Notes: a model not told the origin generated them from the sequence alone. Numbered from the stretch's first letter, positions 1-8,851 are shown. The stretch: 64,000 nt of DNA from Escherichia ruysiae (GCF_902498915.1 NZ_CABVLQ010000001.1), one strand, 5' to 3'. Made by a program: numbers and translations.

Positions 1-118
1 TAATAATGTGTTCCGTCGCTTCCGAAGAAAGCGTTGTTGCAATCACCAGCTCTTGCGCTGAGGTGACATTGACGCATAAAACCCAACAGATTAATGCTCG
101 TTGTATAATACGAATCAT
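1..118 (-). CDS. pgtC: PgtC, phosphoglycerate transport regulatory protein (5' end only)
   Basis: Only the first 39 codons lie in the window; the gene runs off the left edge. The ATG at 118 follows an AGGA about 8 bases upstream. The translation starts with a basic residue and a hydrophobic stretch ending TSAQ, a likely signal peptide, followed by ELVIATTLSSEAT. This resembles the start of Salmonella PgtC, a periplasmic protein that works with the sensor kinase PgtB and regulator PgtA to induce phosphoglycerate uptake. The divergent pgtP gene at 902 supports the call. The short fragment limits certainty. Confidence 0.7.
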   Translation of the reverse strand, partial: MIRIIQRALICWVLCVNVTSAQELVIATTLSSEATEHII

Positions 119-273
119 GTCAAAAATCCTATTAACGAGAGAAAAACTCTTACGCTGTAATTCATAGCATTATCCGTTAGCTAATATACATAATGACTGT
201 AAGACGCTGGTGTCAGTATCGGAAATTTCATTAATTCAGATGTAACGAGCGTCACTATATCCGGAAGCGGTTA

Positions 274-540
274 TCAAAAAAAGATCAATATTGCACATCT
301 GAACATGTGTATCTTGCGGAAATAGCGATTGTTACAGCTATTTCCGGTAATTAATTTCGATATTCGTGCTATCGGATTCAGGCCCTGACCGGATTCTATT
401 GTTTCTTTGCACCAGCCTTCAGAAGCCGGAACAATGGCTTTAACTTGAGCGCAAATGTGCTTATCACGAAGGATAACATGAAAATCCTTAATCCCTGCTG
501 GTTGTTGAACGGTGATGAAAATTTTCATGTTGCGTAGCAT
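274..540 (-). CDS. small hypothetical ORF, 88 aa, upstream of pgtC
   Basis: I do not recognise this product. It would be 88 residues, starting MLRNMKIF, with four cysteines and no clear signal peptide or membrane segment. Its ATG is preceded by a strong GGAGG four bases upstream, which is the main reason to list it; a second ATG four codons later is possible. It lies on the same strand as pgtC, 155 bases upstream of it, so it could be a leader gene of pgtCBA or a chance ORF. Base composition is AT-rich like the whole intergenic region. Confidence 0.3.
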   Translation of the reverse strand: MLRNMKIFITVQQPAGIKDFHVILRDKHICAQVKAIVPASEGWCKETIESGQGLNPIARISKLITGNSCNNRYFRKIHMFRCAILIFF

Positions 541-746
541 GATCCTCCAACAGGGTAAAATCGAGTCTCTTCAATGATCACGTATATGGATGCAAAATAT
601 GTGACTGACCTCAAAAACTGAAAAAATTAATAAAAGTCATTGTTTTTTTATTGGGGCTGTTGTAACCCGTTAATGCTGAAATAATGGCTTTGTTCTATTT
701 TGAGATATAAAAATGGGAAAGAAATGGAACATGATATTTGTATTTT

Positions 747-764
747 TGAGTCAGTTTTGACTCA
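747..764. promoter_or_regulatory. perfect dyad upstream of pgtP, possible operator
   Basis: TGAGTCA, four bases, then TGACTCA: a perfect 7-bp inverted repeat centred about 146 bases before the pgtP start. The size and position suit a dimeric regulator site, and PgtA is the obvious candidate, but this is inference from position only. Confidence 0.4.
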
Positions 765-791
765 TATGCCCTGTATTGTAACTTAAACTCA

Positions 792-825
792 CTTGCTTCA
801 CTATCTTTAAAACCAATGAAGCAAG
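792..825. promoter_or_regulatory. 9-bp inverted repeat upstream of pgtP
   Basis: CTTGCTTCA and TGAAGCAAG form a perfect 9-bp inverted repeat with a 16-base spacer. It ends 76 bases before pgtP. It could be a regulator site or a hairpin in the pgtP leader. There is no T-run after it, so it is not an intrinsic terminator. Confidence 0.35.
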
Positions 826-901
826 GGCTTTTGCAATACTCTTCAGAGAGTAGCAACTGGCATTGCTGTTTTAAATAACTCTATGAACTGGAAGGTGATA
901 T

Positions 902-2287
902 ATGCTTTCTCTATTGAAACCTAAAGTGGCAACACATAAGGTTCCTGAAAGTGAAATAAAGAATACGTATAATCGTTATCGTATGCAGGCGCTATTTAGC
1001 GTATTTATCGGTTATCTTTCGTATTATATTGTCAGGAATAACTTTGTTCTTTCCACACCTTATTTAAAGCAAGATCTTAATCTGTCTGCGACTCAAATAG
1101 GTCTACTTAGCAGTTGTATGCTGATCGCCTACGGTATTAGTAAAGGGGTAATGAGTAGTCTGGCAGATAAAGCGAATCCTAAAGTCTATATGGCTGTGGG
1201 TTTGGTTCTTTGTGCTCTCGTTAACGTGGCGCTTGGATTTAGTTTTGCTTTCTGGATGTTTGCGGGACTTGTTGTTTTAAACGGTCTCTTTCAAGGGATG
1301 GGGGTTGGTCCTTCGTTTATTACAATAGCCAACTGGTTCCCTCGTAAAGAACGAGGCATCGTCGGTGCGGTCTGGAATATTTCACACAATGTCGGGGGCG
1401 GTATTGTTGCTCCGATTGTTGGTGGTGCATTTGCTGTGCTGGGGACTGAACACTGGAAAATAGCAACATATGTTGTTCCAGCGATTGTATCTGTTGTCAT
1501 TGCTATAGTGGTACTGATGTCAGGTAAAGGTTCGCCCGTAAGTGAAGGTTTGCCGCCATTAAGCGAAATCGTCCTGGACGACGTCAGCATTAAAGCAAAA
1601 GATGATCGTGCGCCGGAAGATATGACGGCCTGGCAAATTTTTTGTACCTATGTGCTAAAAAATAAGAACGCATGGTTCGTCTCTTTCGTTGATGTTTTTG
1701 TCTATATGGTGCGTTTCGGAATTATCAGTTGGTTGCCTATTTACCTGCTAAGCGTGAAACATTTTACGAAGACTGAAATGAGCACGGCATTTTTAATCTT
1801 CGAATGGGCGGCGATTCCAACTACATTATTTGCTGGTTGGTTGAGTGATAAATTATTTCGTGGTCGCCGTATGCCACCCGCTATTATCAGTATGGTATTA
1901 ATTTTCTTCTGCCTGCTGGGCTACTGGAAAAGTGACTCTCTGCTCTCTATTACCATTTTTGCTGCTTGCGTAGGCTGCCTTATCTATGTACCGCAGTTCT
2001 TGGCTTCTGTTCAGACAATGGAAATTGTCCCCAGTTTTGCCGTGGGTTCCGCAGTCGGTTTGCGTGGTTTTATGAGCTATATTCTTGGCGCAACGCTTGG
2101 AACAAGTCTGTTTGGTGTTATGGTCGATCAGGTTGGTTGGGATGGCGGTTTTTATCTTCTGCTTGCTGGTGTTATCTGCTGCATTATTTTCTGTACGTTA
2201 ACGCACTTTGGCGCGATCGCCATGGAACGACAGCGTCAAAATGACGTTGCTGAGTTTTCGCAAGAGCTTCAGAGCAGCAAAAGTTAG
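902..2287 (+). CDS. pgtP: PgtP, phosphoglycerate transporter (MFS, organophosphate:Pi antiporter family)
   Basis: The 461-residue protein belongs to the GlpT/UhpT/UhpC/PgtP family of inner-membrane antiporters that exchange organic phosphates for inorganic phosphate. It begins MLSLLKPK and shows the family's conserved first helix region (YYIVRNNF), GISKGVMSSLADK, NGLFQGMGVGPS and WNISHNVGGG, with about 12 hydrophobic segments. Its sequence is much closer to Salmonella PgtP than to GlpT or UhpT. The expected substrates are 2- and 3-phosphoglycerate and phosphoenolpyruvate. It is divergent from pgtC, as in Salmonella. K-12 has no gene here, so this is an accessory locus next to yiiX. Confidence 0.9.
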   Translation: MLSLLKPKVATHKVPESEIKNTYNRYRMQALFSVFIGYLSYYIVRNNFVLSTPYLKQDLNLSATQIGLLSSCMLIAYGISKGVMSSLADKANPKVYMAVGLVLCALVNVALGFSFAFWMFAGLVVLNGLFQGMGVGPSFITIANWFPRKERGIVGAVWNISHNVGGGIVAPIVGGAFAVLGTEHWKIATYVVPAIVSVVIAIVVLMSGKGSPVSEGLPPLSEIVLDDVSIKAKDDRAPEDMTAWQIFCTYVLKNKNAWFVSFVDVFVYMVRFGIISWLPIYLLSVKHFTKTEMSTAFLIFEWAAIPTTLFAGWLSDKLFRGRRMPPAIISMVLIFFCLLGYWKSDSLLSITIFAACVGCLIYVPQFLASVQTMEIVPSFAVGSAVGLRGFMSYILGATLGTSLFGVMVDQVGWDGGFYLLLAGVICCIIFCTLTHFGAIAMERQRQNDVAEFSQELQSSKS

Positions 2288-2321
2288 ATTTGGGGGGGCC
2301 AATTATGATGCGATTGGCCCA

Positions 2322-2930
2322 TTACCATGAAAACAGCGGCCATTCTTTAGCAACGGTAGTGAGTTGTGGCGCATCGAAAACGGCCTGAGGTGAAACCACA
2401 GTTTCCTCAAGAGGAATATTTTTGCCGTAGCGTTCTTTGAGCTTTGCCTGAACCAGCGGGTTACTAAGATCGAACTCTTTTAGTTTTTGCTGCTCACCCA
2501 CGCGTATTCCCAGCGCGTTCTGATAAACCTTCCACACCACTTCCGAACAGTACTGGCGATCGTCGCTCCACGAGAAGCTGAAATCGTATGGTTTGCCGAG
2601 ATAACGTTTTGCCGTTTGCGCCAGTTTTTGTTGCTGTTCGGCGCTGAGTCCGCCTTCAACGCGGCGAACAACGTATTTGCCATTTTCACCGTGGGCGATC
2701 CACTGTTTGAGCGGGGTGTATTTCACCGGGCCGACCGCTTCAAAGACGTAGGGCTTTTTGTTACGCATCACCAACATACCGGTGTGGCTGTAATCGGAAT
2801 GGGTTGCCAGTTGGATTGCTTTACTTTGCGATGAGCGAGAAATTTGAAAGATGATGTCGCCGGTTTGCGGTTGCCAGGCAAGGGCAGGCACAGAAACCAG
2901 CAGGCCGGGGAGCAGTAGCCTGTATTTCAT
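2322..2930 (-). CDS. yiiX: YiiX, putative periplasmic NlpC/P60-like (permuted papain-fold) hydrolase
   Basis: The 202-residue protein belongs to the YiiX/YaeF family of permuted NlpC/P60 enzymes, with unknown substrate. An N-terminal signal peptide ends near VPALA-WQ. Candidate catalytic residues are the His in ATHSDYSHTGM (about residue 50) and the Cys in DDRQYCSEVVW (about residue 128). The start at 2930 gives the K-12 length; an in-frame ATG at 3050 would add 40 residues read from a REP element and is rejected. It lies tail to tail with pgtP. Confidence 0.93.
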   Translation of the reverse strand: MKYRLLLPGLLVSVPALAWQPQTGDIIFQISRSSQSKAIQLATHSDYSHTGMLVMRNKKPYVFEAVGPVKYTPLKQWIAHGENGKYVVRRVEGGLSAEQQQKLAQTAKRYLGKPYDFSFSWSDDRQYCSEVVWKVYQNALGIRVGEQQKLKEFDLSNPLVQAKLKERYGKNIPLEETVVSPQAVFDAPQLTTVAKEWPLFSW

Positions 2931-2998
2931 AGTTAAACGTCCATGTATAAAAAGCGGTGGGTTAGAGCAGAACCGCTGACAACGTGCTCGTTGTTTAT

Positions 2999-3095
2999 GC
3001 CGGATGCGGCGTGAACGCCTTATCCGGCCTACAAGTTCGTGCAAATTCAATAAATTGCAATATGACGTAGGCCTGATAAGCGTAGCGCATCAGGC
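2999..3095. repeat. REP pair (BIME) between yiiX and metJ
   Basis: Two facing palindromic units lie at 2999-3032 (GCCGGATGCGGC type, ending CGGCCTAC) and 3067-3095 (GTAGGCCTGATAAGCG type). This is the classical E. coli arrangement of two REP sequences in opposite orientation, downstream of metJ. Confidence 0.9.
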
Positions 3096-3126
3096 GATTC
3101 CACTCTCCGCGCCGCTCTTTTCCGCT

Positions 3127-3444
3127 TTAGTATTCCCACGTCTCCGGGTTAATCCCCATCTCACGCATGATCTCTTTTGCCGCTTCCGGGATTTCGTCGC
3201 TGCGCTCTTTACGCAGATCGGCATCATCCGGCAGAGGTTGCCCGGTAAAGGCATGCAGAAACGCTTCGCACAGCAGCTCGCTGTTAGTAGCGTGACGCAG
3301 GTTGTTCACCTGACGACGCGTGCGTTCATCGGTGAGGATTTTTAACACCTTAAGAGGAATGGAAACCGTAATCTTTTTGACTTGTTCACTCTTCTTACCG
3401 TGCTCAGCGTATGGGCTGATATATTCGCCGCTCCATTCAGCCAT
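3127..3444 (-). CDS. metJ: MetJ, methionine repressor
   Basis: The 105-residue ribbon-helix-helix repressor starts [18 protein letters not shown]; the DNA-contacting strand is the [12 protein letters not shown] segment (about residues 22-33). With S-adenosylmethionine as corepressor it binds tandem 8-bp Met boxes and shuts off the methionine regulon. The start at 3444 gives the usual length; the upstream in-frame ATG would add 15 residues. It is divergent from metB and they share an operator at 3633-3656, so it regulates its neighbours and itself. Confidence 0.98.
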
Positions 3445-3632
3445 GAGATACTTAATCCTCTTCGTCAATAAATTGAGACCAGACCGCACAGTTTATAAGG
3501 GTACTGGTCATAAACCCGCATAGTTTACCGCACAGGCGCTACCGTGACATCGTGTAATGCGCCTGCCAGCGTGATAATGCATATAATTTTAACGGCAATT
3601 TCGGATTTGCTCAATCTATACGCAAAGAAGTT

Positions 3633-3656
3633 TAGATGTCCAGATGTATTGACGTC
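3633..3656. promoter_or_regulatory. Met boxes between metJ and metB (MetJ operator)
   Basis: Tandem 8-mers TAGATGTC, CAGATGTA and TTGACGTC resemble the AGACGTCT consensus. They sit in the metJ-metB divergent region, where MetJ is known to bind in E. coli, and control both genes. Confidence 0.85.
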
Positions 3657-3720
3657 CATTAACACAATGTTTACTCTGGTGCCTGACATTTCACCAACAA
3701 AGCCCAGGAAACTTCATCAC

Positions 3721-4881
3721 ATGACGCGTAAACAGGCCACTATTGCAGTGCGTAGCGGGTTAAATGACGACGAACAGTATGGTTGCGTTGTCCCGCCTAT
3801 CCATCTTTCCAGCACCTATAACTTTACCGGATTTAACGAACCACGCGCGCATGATTACTCGCGTCGCGGCAACCCAACGCGCGATGTGGTCCAGCGGGCG
3901 CTGGCAGAACTGGAAGGCGGTGCAGGTGCGGTGCTAACCAATACCGGCATGTCAGCTATTCACCTGGTCACGACTGTCTTTTTGAAACCCGGCGATCTGC
4001 TGGTTGCGCCGCACGACTGCTACGGCGGCAGCTATCGCCTGTTCGACAGCCTGGCGAAACGCGGTTGCTATCGCGTGTTGTTTGTTGATCAGGGCGATGA
4101 GCAGGCATTACGGGCGGCACTGGCAGAAAAACCTAAACTGGTGCTGGTAGAAAGCCCAAGTAATCCATTGTTACGCGTCGTGGATATTGCGAAAATCTGC
4201 CATCTGGCAAGGGAAGTCGGGGCGGTGAGCGTGGTGGATAACACCTTCTTAAGCCCGGCATTACAAAATCCACTGGCATTAGGTGCCGATCTGGTGTTGC
4301 ATTCATGTACGAAATATCTGAACGGTCACTCAGACGTGGTGGCGGGCGTGGTGATTGCTAAAGATCCAGATGTTGTCACCGAACTGGCCTGGTGGGCAAA
4401 CAATATTGGCGTAACGGGCGGCGCGTTTGACAGCTATCTGCTGCTGCGCGGTCTGCGTACTCTGGTGCCGCGTATGGAGCTGGCTCAGCGTAACGCGCAG
4501 GCGATTGTGAAATATCTGCAAACCCAGCCGTTGGTGAAAAAACTTTATCACCCATCGCTGCCGGAAAATCAGGGGCATGAAATTGCCGTGCGCCAGCAAA
4601 AAGGCTTTGGCGCAATGTTGAGTTTTGAGCTGGATGGCGATGAGCAAACGCTGCGTCGTTTCTTGGGCGGGCTGTCGTTGTTTACGCTGGCGGAATCGTT
4701 AGGGGGAGTGGAAAGTTTAATCTCTCACGCCGCAACCATGACACATGCAGGCATGGCGCCAGAAGCGCGTGCTGCCGCCGGGATCTCCGAGACGCTGTTG
4801 CGTATCTCCACCGGTATAGAAGATGGCGAAGATTTAATTGCCGACCTGGAAAATGGCTTCCGGGCTGCAAACAAGGGGTAA
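3721..4881 (+). CDS. metB: MetB, cystathionine gamma-synthase
   Basis: The 386-residue PLP enzyme joins O-succinylhomoserine and cysteine to make cystathionine in cytosolic methionine synthesis. The Cys/Met metabolism PLP signature is visible around the Schiff-base lysine in LHSCTKYLNGHSDVV (about residue 198), with the substrate-binding region DYSRRGNPTR near the N terminus. The start MTRKQATIAVRSG at 3721 gives the family length; the longer in-frame reading enters the Met boxes. It is followed two bases later by metL in one operon repressed by MetJ. Confidence 0.98.
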   Translation: MTRKQATIAVRSGLNDDEQYGCVVPPIHLSSTYNFTGFNEPRAHDYSRRGNPTRDVVQRALAELEGGAGAVLTNTGMSAIHLVTTVFLKPGDLLVAPHDCYGGSYRLFDSLAKRGCYRVLFVDQGDEQALRAALAEKPKLVLVESPSNPLLRVVDIAKICHLAREVGAVSVVDNTFLSPALQNPLALGADLVLHSCTKYLNGHSDVVAGVVIAKDPDVVTELAWWANNIGVTGGAFDSYLLLRGLRTLVPRMELAQRNAQAIVKYLQTQPLVKKLYHPSLPENQGHEIAVRQQKGFGAMLSFELDGDEQTLRRFLGGLSLFTLAESLGGVESLISHAATMTHAGMAPEARAAAGISETLLRISTGIEDGEDLIADLENGFRAANKG

Positions 4882-4883
4882 AA

Positions 4884-7316
4884 ATGAGTGTGATTGCGCA
4901 GGCAGGGGCGAAAGGTCGTCAACTGCATAAATTTGGTGGCAGTAGTCTGGCTGATGTGAAGTGTTATTTGCGTGTCGCGGGCATTATGGCGGAGTACTCT
5001 CAGCCCGACGATATGATGGTGGTTTCCGCCGCCGGTAGCACCACTAACCAGTTGATTAACTGGTTGAAACTAAGCCAGACCGATCGTCTCTCTGCGCATC
5101 AGGTTCAACAAACGCTACGTCGTTATCAATGCGATCTGATTAGCGGCCTGTTACCCGCTGAAGAAGCCGATAGCCTTATTAGCGCCTTTGTCAGCGATCT
5201 TGAACGCCTGGCGGCGTTGCTCGACAGCGGTATTAACGACGCGGTGTATGCGGAAGTGGTGGGTCACGGTGAAGTGTGGTCGGCGCGCCTGATGTCTGCG
5301 GTGCTTAACCAACAAGGACTGCCTGCGGCCTGGCTTGATGCCCGCGAGTTTTTACGTGCTGAACGCGCCGCACAACCGCAGGTTGATGAAGGCCTTTCGT
5401 ACCCGTTGCTGCAACAACTGCTGGTGCAGCATCCGGGCAAACGTCTGGTAGTGACCGGGTTTATCAGCCGTAACAACGCCGGTGAAACGGTGCTGCTGGG
5501 GCGTAACGGTTCTGACTATTCCGCTACCCAAATCGGTGCGCTGGCGGGTGTTTCTCGCGTAACCATCTGGAGCGACGTCGCCGGGGTATACAGCGCCGAC
5601 CCGCGTAAAGTGAAAGATGCCTGCCTGCTGCCGTTGCTGCGTCTTGATGAGGCCAGCGAGCTGGCTCGTCTGGCGGCACCTGTCCTCCACGCCCGTACTT
5701 TACAGCCAGTTTCTGGCAGCGAAATTGACCTGCAACTGCGCTGTAGCTACACGCCGGATCAAGGCTCTACACGCATTGAACGCGTGCTGGCTTCCGGTAC
5801 AGGAGCGCGTATTGTCACCAGCCATGATGATGTTTGTTTGATTGAGTTTCAGGTGCCCGCCAGCCAGGACTTCAAACTGGCGCATAAAGAAATCGACCAG
5901 ATCCTGAAACGCGCGCAGGTGCGCCCACTGGCGGTTGGCGTACATAACGATCGCCAGTTGCTGCAATTTTGCTACACCTCTGAAGTGGTTGACAGCGCCC
6001 TGAAAATCCTCGACGAAGCGGGATTACCTGGCGAACTGCGTCTGCGTCAGGGGCTGGCGCTGGTGGCGATGGTCGGGGCGGGCGTCACCCGTAACCCGCT
6101 GCATTGCCACCGCTTCTGGCAGCAACTGAAAGGCCAGCCGGTCGAATTTACCTGGCAGTCGGATGACGGTATCAGCCTGGTGGCAGTACTGCGTACCGGC
6201 CCGACCGAAAGCCTGATCCAGGGGTTGCATCAGTCCGTATTTCGCGCGGAAAAACGCATTGGCCTGGTTCTGTTCGGCAAGGGCAATATCGGTTCCCGCT
6301 GGCTGGAACTGTTTGCCCGTGAGCAGAGCACGCTTTCGGCGCGTACCGGCTTTGAATTTGTGCTGGCAGGCGTAGTGGACAGTCGCCGCAGTCTGTTGAG
6401 CTATGACGGGCTGGACGCCAGCCGCGCGTTAGCGTTCTTCAATGATGAAGCCGTCGAGCAGGATGAAGAGTCGCTGTTCCTGTGGATGCGAGCCCATCCG
6501 TATGATGATTTAGTGGTGCTGGACGTTACCGCCAGCCAGCAGCTTGCCGATCAATATCTCGATTTCGCCAGCCACGGTTTCCATGTTATCAGCGCCAACA
6601 AACTGGCGGGAGCGAGCGACAGCAATAAATATCGCCAGATCCACGACGCGTTCGAAAAAACCGGGCGCCACTGGCTGTATAACGCCACCGTCGGTGCGGG
6701 GTTGCCGATCAACCATACCGTGCGCGACCTGATCGACAGCGGCGATACTATTTTGTCGATCAGCGGGATCTTCTCCGGCACGCTCTCCTGGCTGTTCCTG
6801 CAATTCGACGGTAGCGTGCCGTTTACCGAGCTGGTGGATCAGGCATGGCAGCAAGGGTTAACTGAACCTGACCCGCGTGATGACCTTTCCGGCAAAGACG
6901 TGATGCGCAAGCTGGTGATTCTGGCGCGTGAAGCAGGTTACAACATCGAACCGGATCAGGTGCGTGTGGAGTCGCTGGTGCCTGCTCATTGCGAAGGCGG
7001 CAGCATCGACCATTTCTTTGAAAATGGCGATGAGCTGAACGAGCAGATGGTACAACGGCTGGAAGCTGCCCGCGAAATGGGGCTGGTGCTACGCTACGTG
7101 GCGCGTTTCGATGCCAACGGCAAAGCGCGTGTTGGTGTGGAAGCGGTGCGGGAAGATCATCCGCTGGCATCACTGCTGCCATGCGATAACGTCTTCGCCA
7201 TCGAAAGCCGCTGGTATCGTGATAACCCGCTGGTGATCCGTGGACCAGGCGCAGGGCGCGATGTCACCGCCGGGGCGATTCAGTCGGATATTAATCGTCT
7301 GGCGCAGTTGTTGTAA
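4884..7316 (+). CDS. metL: MetL, bifunctional aspartokinase II / homoserine dehydrogenase II
   Basis: The 810-residue fusion catalyses the first and third steps from aspartate to homoserine. The N-terminal kinase domain has HKFGGSSLAD at the start and the GRNGSDYSAT nucleotide/substrate motif near residue 210. A linker of degenerate ACT-type sequence follows. The dehydrogenase domain begins near residue 460 with the Rossmann motif LFGKGNIGSRW and contains SANKLAGAS and GAGLPI. It is cotranscribed with metB, two bases apart. The isozyme is regulated through MetJ repression rather than by feedback inhibition. Confidence 0.98.
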   Translation: MSVIAQAGAKGRQLHKFGGSSLADVKCYLRVAGIMAEYSQPDDMMVVSAAGSTTNQLINWLKLSQTDRLSAHQVQQTLRRYQCDLISGLLPAEEADSLISAFVSDLERLAALLDSGINDAVYAEVVGHGEVWSARLMSAVLNQQGLPAAWLDAREFLRAERAAQPQVDEGLSYPLLQQLLVQHPGKRLVVTGFISRNNAGETVLLGRNGSDYSATQIGALAGVSRVTIWSDVAGVYSADPRKVKDACLLPLLRLDEASELARLAAPVLHARTLQPVSGSEIDLQLRCSYTPDQGSTRIERVLASGTGARIVTSHDDVCLIEFQVPASQDFKLAHKEIDQILKRAQVRPLAVGVHNDRQLLQFCYTSEVVDSALKILDEAGLPGELRLRQGLALVAMVGAGVTRNPLHCHRFWQQLKGQPVEFTWQSDDGISLVAVLRTGPTESLIQGLHQSVFRAEKRIGLVLFGKGNIGSRWLELFAREQSTLSARTGFEFVLAGVVDSRRSLLSYDGLDASRALAFFNDEAVEQDEESLFLWMRAHPYDDLVVLDVTASQQLADQYLDFASHGFHVISANKLAGASDSNKYRQIHDAFEKTGRHWLYNATVGAGLPINHTVRDLIDSGDTILSISGIFSGTLSWLFLQFDGSVPFTELVDQAWQQGLTEPDPRDDLSGKDVMRKLVILAREAGYNIEPDQVRVESLVPAHCEGGSIDHFFENGDELNEQMVQRLEAAREMGLVLRYVARFDANGKARVGVEAVREDHPLASLLPCDNVFAIESRWYRDNPLVIRGPGAGRDVTAGAIQSDINRLAQLL

Positions 7317-7402
7317 GTTCAGGAGCCCAATTAGGCATGATGCACATGCTTGTTGGGCTTATGGCCTTTAACACAATTTACCTAATTATCATTGAGTTGT
7401 AA

Positions 7403-7432
7403 GCCGGATAAGGTGTTCACGCTGCATCCGGC
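7403..7432. repeat. single REP element between metL and metF
   Basis: GCCGGATAAGG and its partner CTGCATCCGGC form an imperfect palindrome of REP type, 86 bases after the metL stop. The rest of the 316-base metL-metF gap holds a weak AGCCCAA/TTGGGCT stem at 7324-7359 and the metF control region. Confidence 0.8.
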
Positions 7433-7551
7433 AAGAAACAATAAATCCGTCTGCTAGGTTTCTTGTAATTCCCATCCTGAATCTTTTTCATCTTCCCTGA
7501 TTTTTCCTCACCATCATTGGTCATTTTTCGGTTGACGCCCCTCGGCTTTTC

Positions 7552-7591
7552 CTTCATCTTTACATCTGGACGTCTAAATGGATAGATGTTC
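7552..7591. promoter_or_regulatory. Met boxes upstream of metF (MetJ operator)
   Basis: A run of consecutive 8-mers includes TTACATCT (7560), GGACGTCT (7568), AAATGGAT (7576) and AGATGTTC (7584). GGACGTCT differs from the AGACGTCT consensus at one base. It ends 41 bases before the metF start, as expected for the MetJ-repressed metF promoter. Confidence 0.85.
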
Positions 7592-7632
7592 ACAACACAA
7601 CATATAACTACAAGCGATTGATGAGGTAAGGT

Positions 7633-8523
7633 ATGAGCTTTTTTCACGCCAGCCAGCGGGATGCCCTGAATCAGAGCCTGGCAGAAGTCCAGGGGCAGAT
7701 TAACGTTTCTTTCGAGTTTTTCCCGCCGCGTACCAGTGAAATGGAGCAGACCCTGTGGAACTCCATTGATCGCCTTAGCAGCCTGAAACCGAAGTTTGTG
7801 TCGGTGACCTATGGCGCGAACTCCGGCGAGCGCGACCGTACACACAGCATCATTAAAGGCATTAAAGATCGCACCGGTCTGGAAGCTGCGCCGCATCTCA
7901 CCTGCATTGATGCGACGCCTGACGAGCTGCGGACCATCGCCCGCGACTACTGGAATAACGGCATTCGCCATATTGTGGCGCTGCGTGGCGACCTGCCGCC
8001 GGGAAGCGGTAAGCCGGAAATGTATGCCTCTGACCTGGTGACGCTGTTAAAAGAAGTGGCGGATTTCGATATCTCCGTGGCGGCGTATCCGGAAGTTCAC
8101 CCGGAGGCGAAAAGTGCCCAGGCCGATTTGCTTAACCTGAGACGTAAAGTCGATGCCGGCGCCAACCGTGCGATTACTCAATTCTTCTTCGATGTCGAAA
8201 GCTACCTGCGTTTTCGCGATCGCTGCGTCTCGGCGGGTATCGATGTGGAAATTATTCCGGGCATTTTGCCGGTCTCTAACTTTAAGCAGGCGAAGAAATT
8301 TGCCGACATGACCAACGTGCGTATTCCGGCGTGGATGGCGCAAATGTTTGACGGTCTGGATGACGATGCCGAAACCCGCAAGCTGGTGGGTGCGAATATC
8401 GCCATGGACATGGTGAAGATTTTAAGCCGGGAAGGGGTTAAAGATTTCCACTTCTATACGCTTAACCGCGCTGAAATGAGTTACGCGATTTGCCATACGC
8501 TGGGTGTTCGACCTGGTTTATAA
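7633..8523 (+). CDS. metF: MetF, 5,10-methylenetetrahydrofolate reductase
   Basis: The 296-residue FAD enzyme reduces methylene-THF to methyl-THF with NADH, supplying the methyl group for methionine synthase. The catalytic Glu lies in SFEFFPPRT (about residue 28), and the barrel motifs HLTCIDAT, VALRGDLPPG and YPEVHPEA are intact. A GAGGTAAGG ribosome site precedes the ATG. It is a single gene with its own Met-box operator, unlinked in transcription from metBL. Confidence 0.98.
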   Translation: MSFFHASQRDALNQSLAEVQGQINVSFEFFPPRTSEMEQTLWNSIDRLSSLKPKFVSVTYGANSGERDRTHSIIKGIKDRTGLEAAPHLTCIDATPDELRTIARDYWNNGIRHIVALRGDLPPGSGKPEMYASDLVTLLKEVADFDISVAAYPEVHPEAKSAQADLLNLRRKVDAGANRAITQFFFDVESYLRFRDRCVSAGIDVEIIPGILPVSNFKQAKKFADMTNVRIPAWMAQMFDGLDDDAETRKLVGANIAMDMVKILSREGVKDFHFYTLNRAEMSYAICHTLGVRPGL

Positions 8524-8851
8524 GCATTGTGTCTTTTGTGAAAATCACACAGTGATTACAAATTTTAAACAGAGCACAAAATGCTGCCTCTAAATGAGGG
8601 TGGGAAAATAAGGTAGTCAGCCTTGTTTTCTCCCTTCTCCCTTGAAGGATGTGAAGCTAAAACACTTTTTTATAAAGTATTTGTCCTAAATCGGACATAA
8701 TCAAAAAGGCTTAATTACGATCAATTTGATCTACATCTCTTTAACCAACAATATGTAAGATCTCAACTATCGCATCCGTGGATTAATTCAATTATAACTT
8801 CTCTCTAACGCTGTGTATCGTAACGGTAACACTGTAGAGGGGAGCACATTG
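8524..8851 (+). promoter_or_regulatory. katG control region (OxyR-activated)
   Basis: This 328-base gap between metF and katG has no gene. Its right half, about 8690-8815, is AT-rich and matches the K-12 katG promoter region where oxidised OxyR is known to bind; degenerate ATAG/CTAT quarter-sites such as AACTATCG can be seen near 8766. The exact footprint cannot be fixed by eye. Confidence 0.6.

Larger units (their letters stand above)
119..901. other. pgtC-pgtP divergent intergenic region
   Basis: This 783-base AT-rich stretch separates two divergent genes. It should hold both promoters. Apart from the small ORF at 274-540 and two perfect dyads close to pgtP (747-764 and 792-825), I see no gene, RNA or repeat in it. 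I could not fit a convincing sigma-54 -24/-12 element, although the Pgt response regulator belongs to the NtrC-like class. Confidence 0.6.

Noticed and set aside
780..901. Sigma-54 promoter for pgtP
   Set aside because: I looked for GG and GC ten bases apart, as in TGGCAC-N5-TTGC. Candidates such as TGGCATTGCTG have wrong spacing.
7417..7971. 184-codon minus-strand ORF across the metF start
   Set aside because: It crosses the REP element, Met boxes and the first third of metF on the other strand; no supporting signal.
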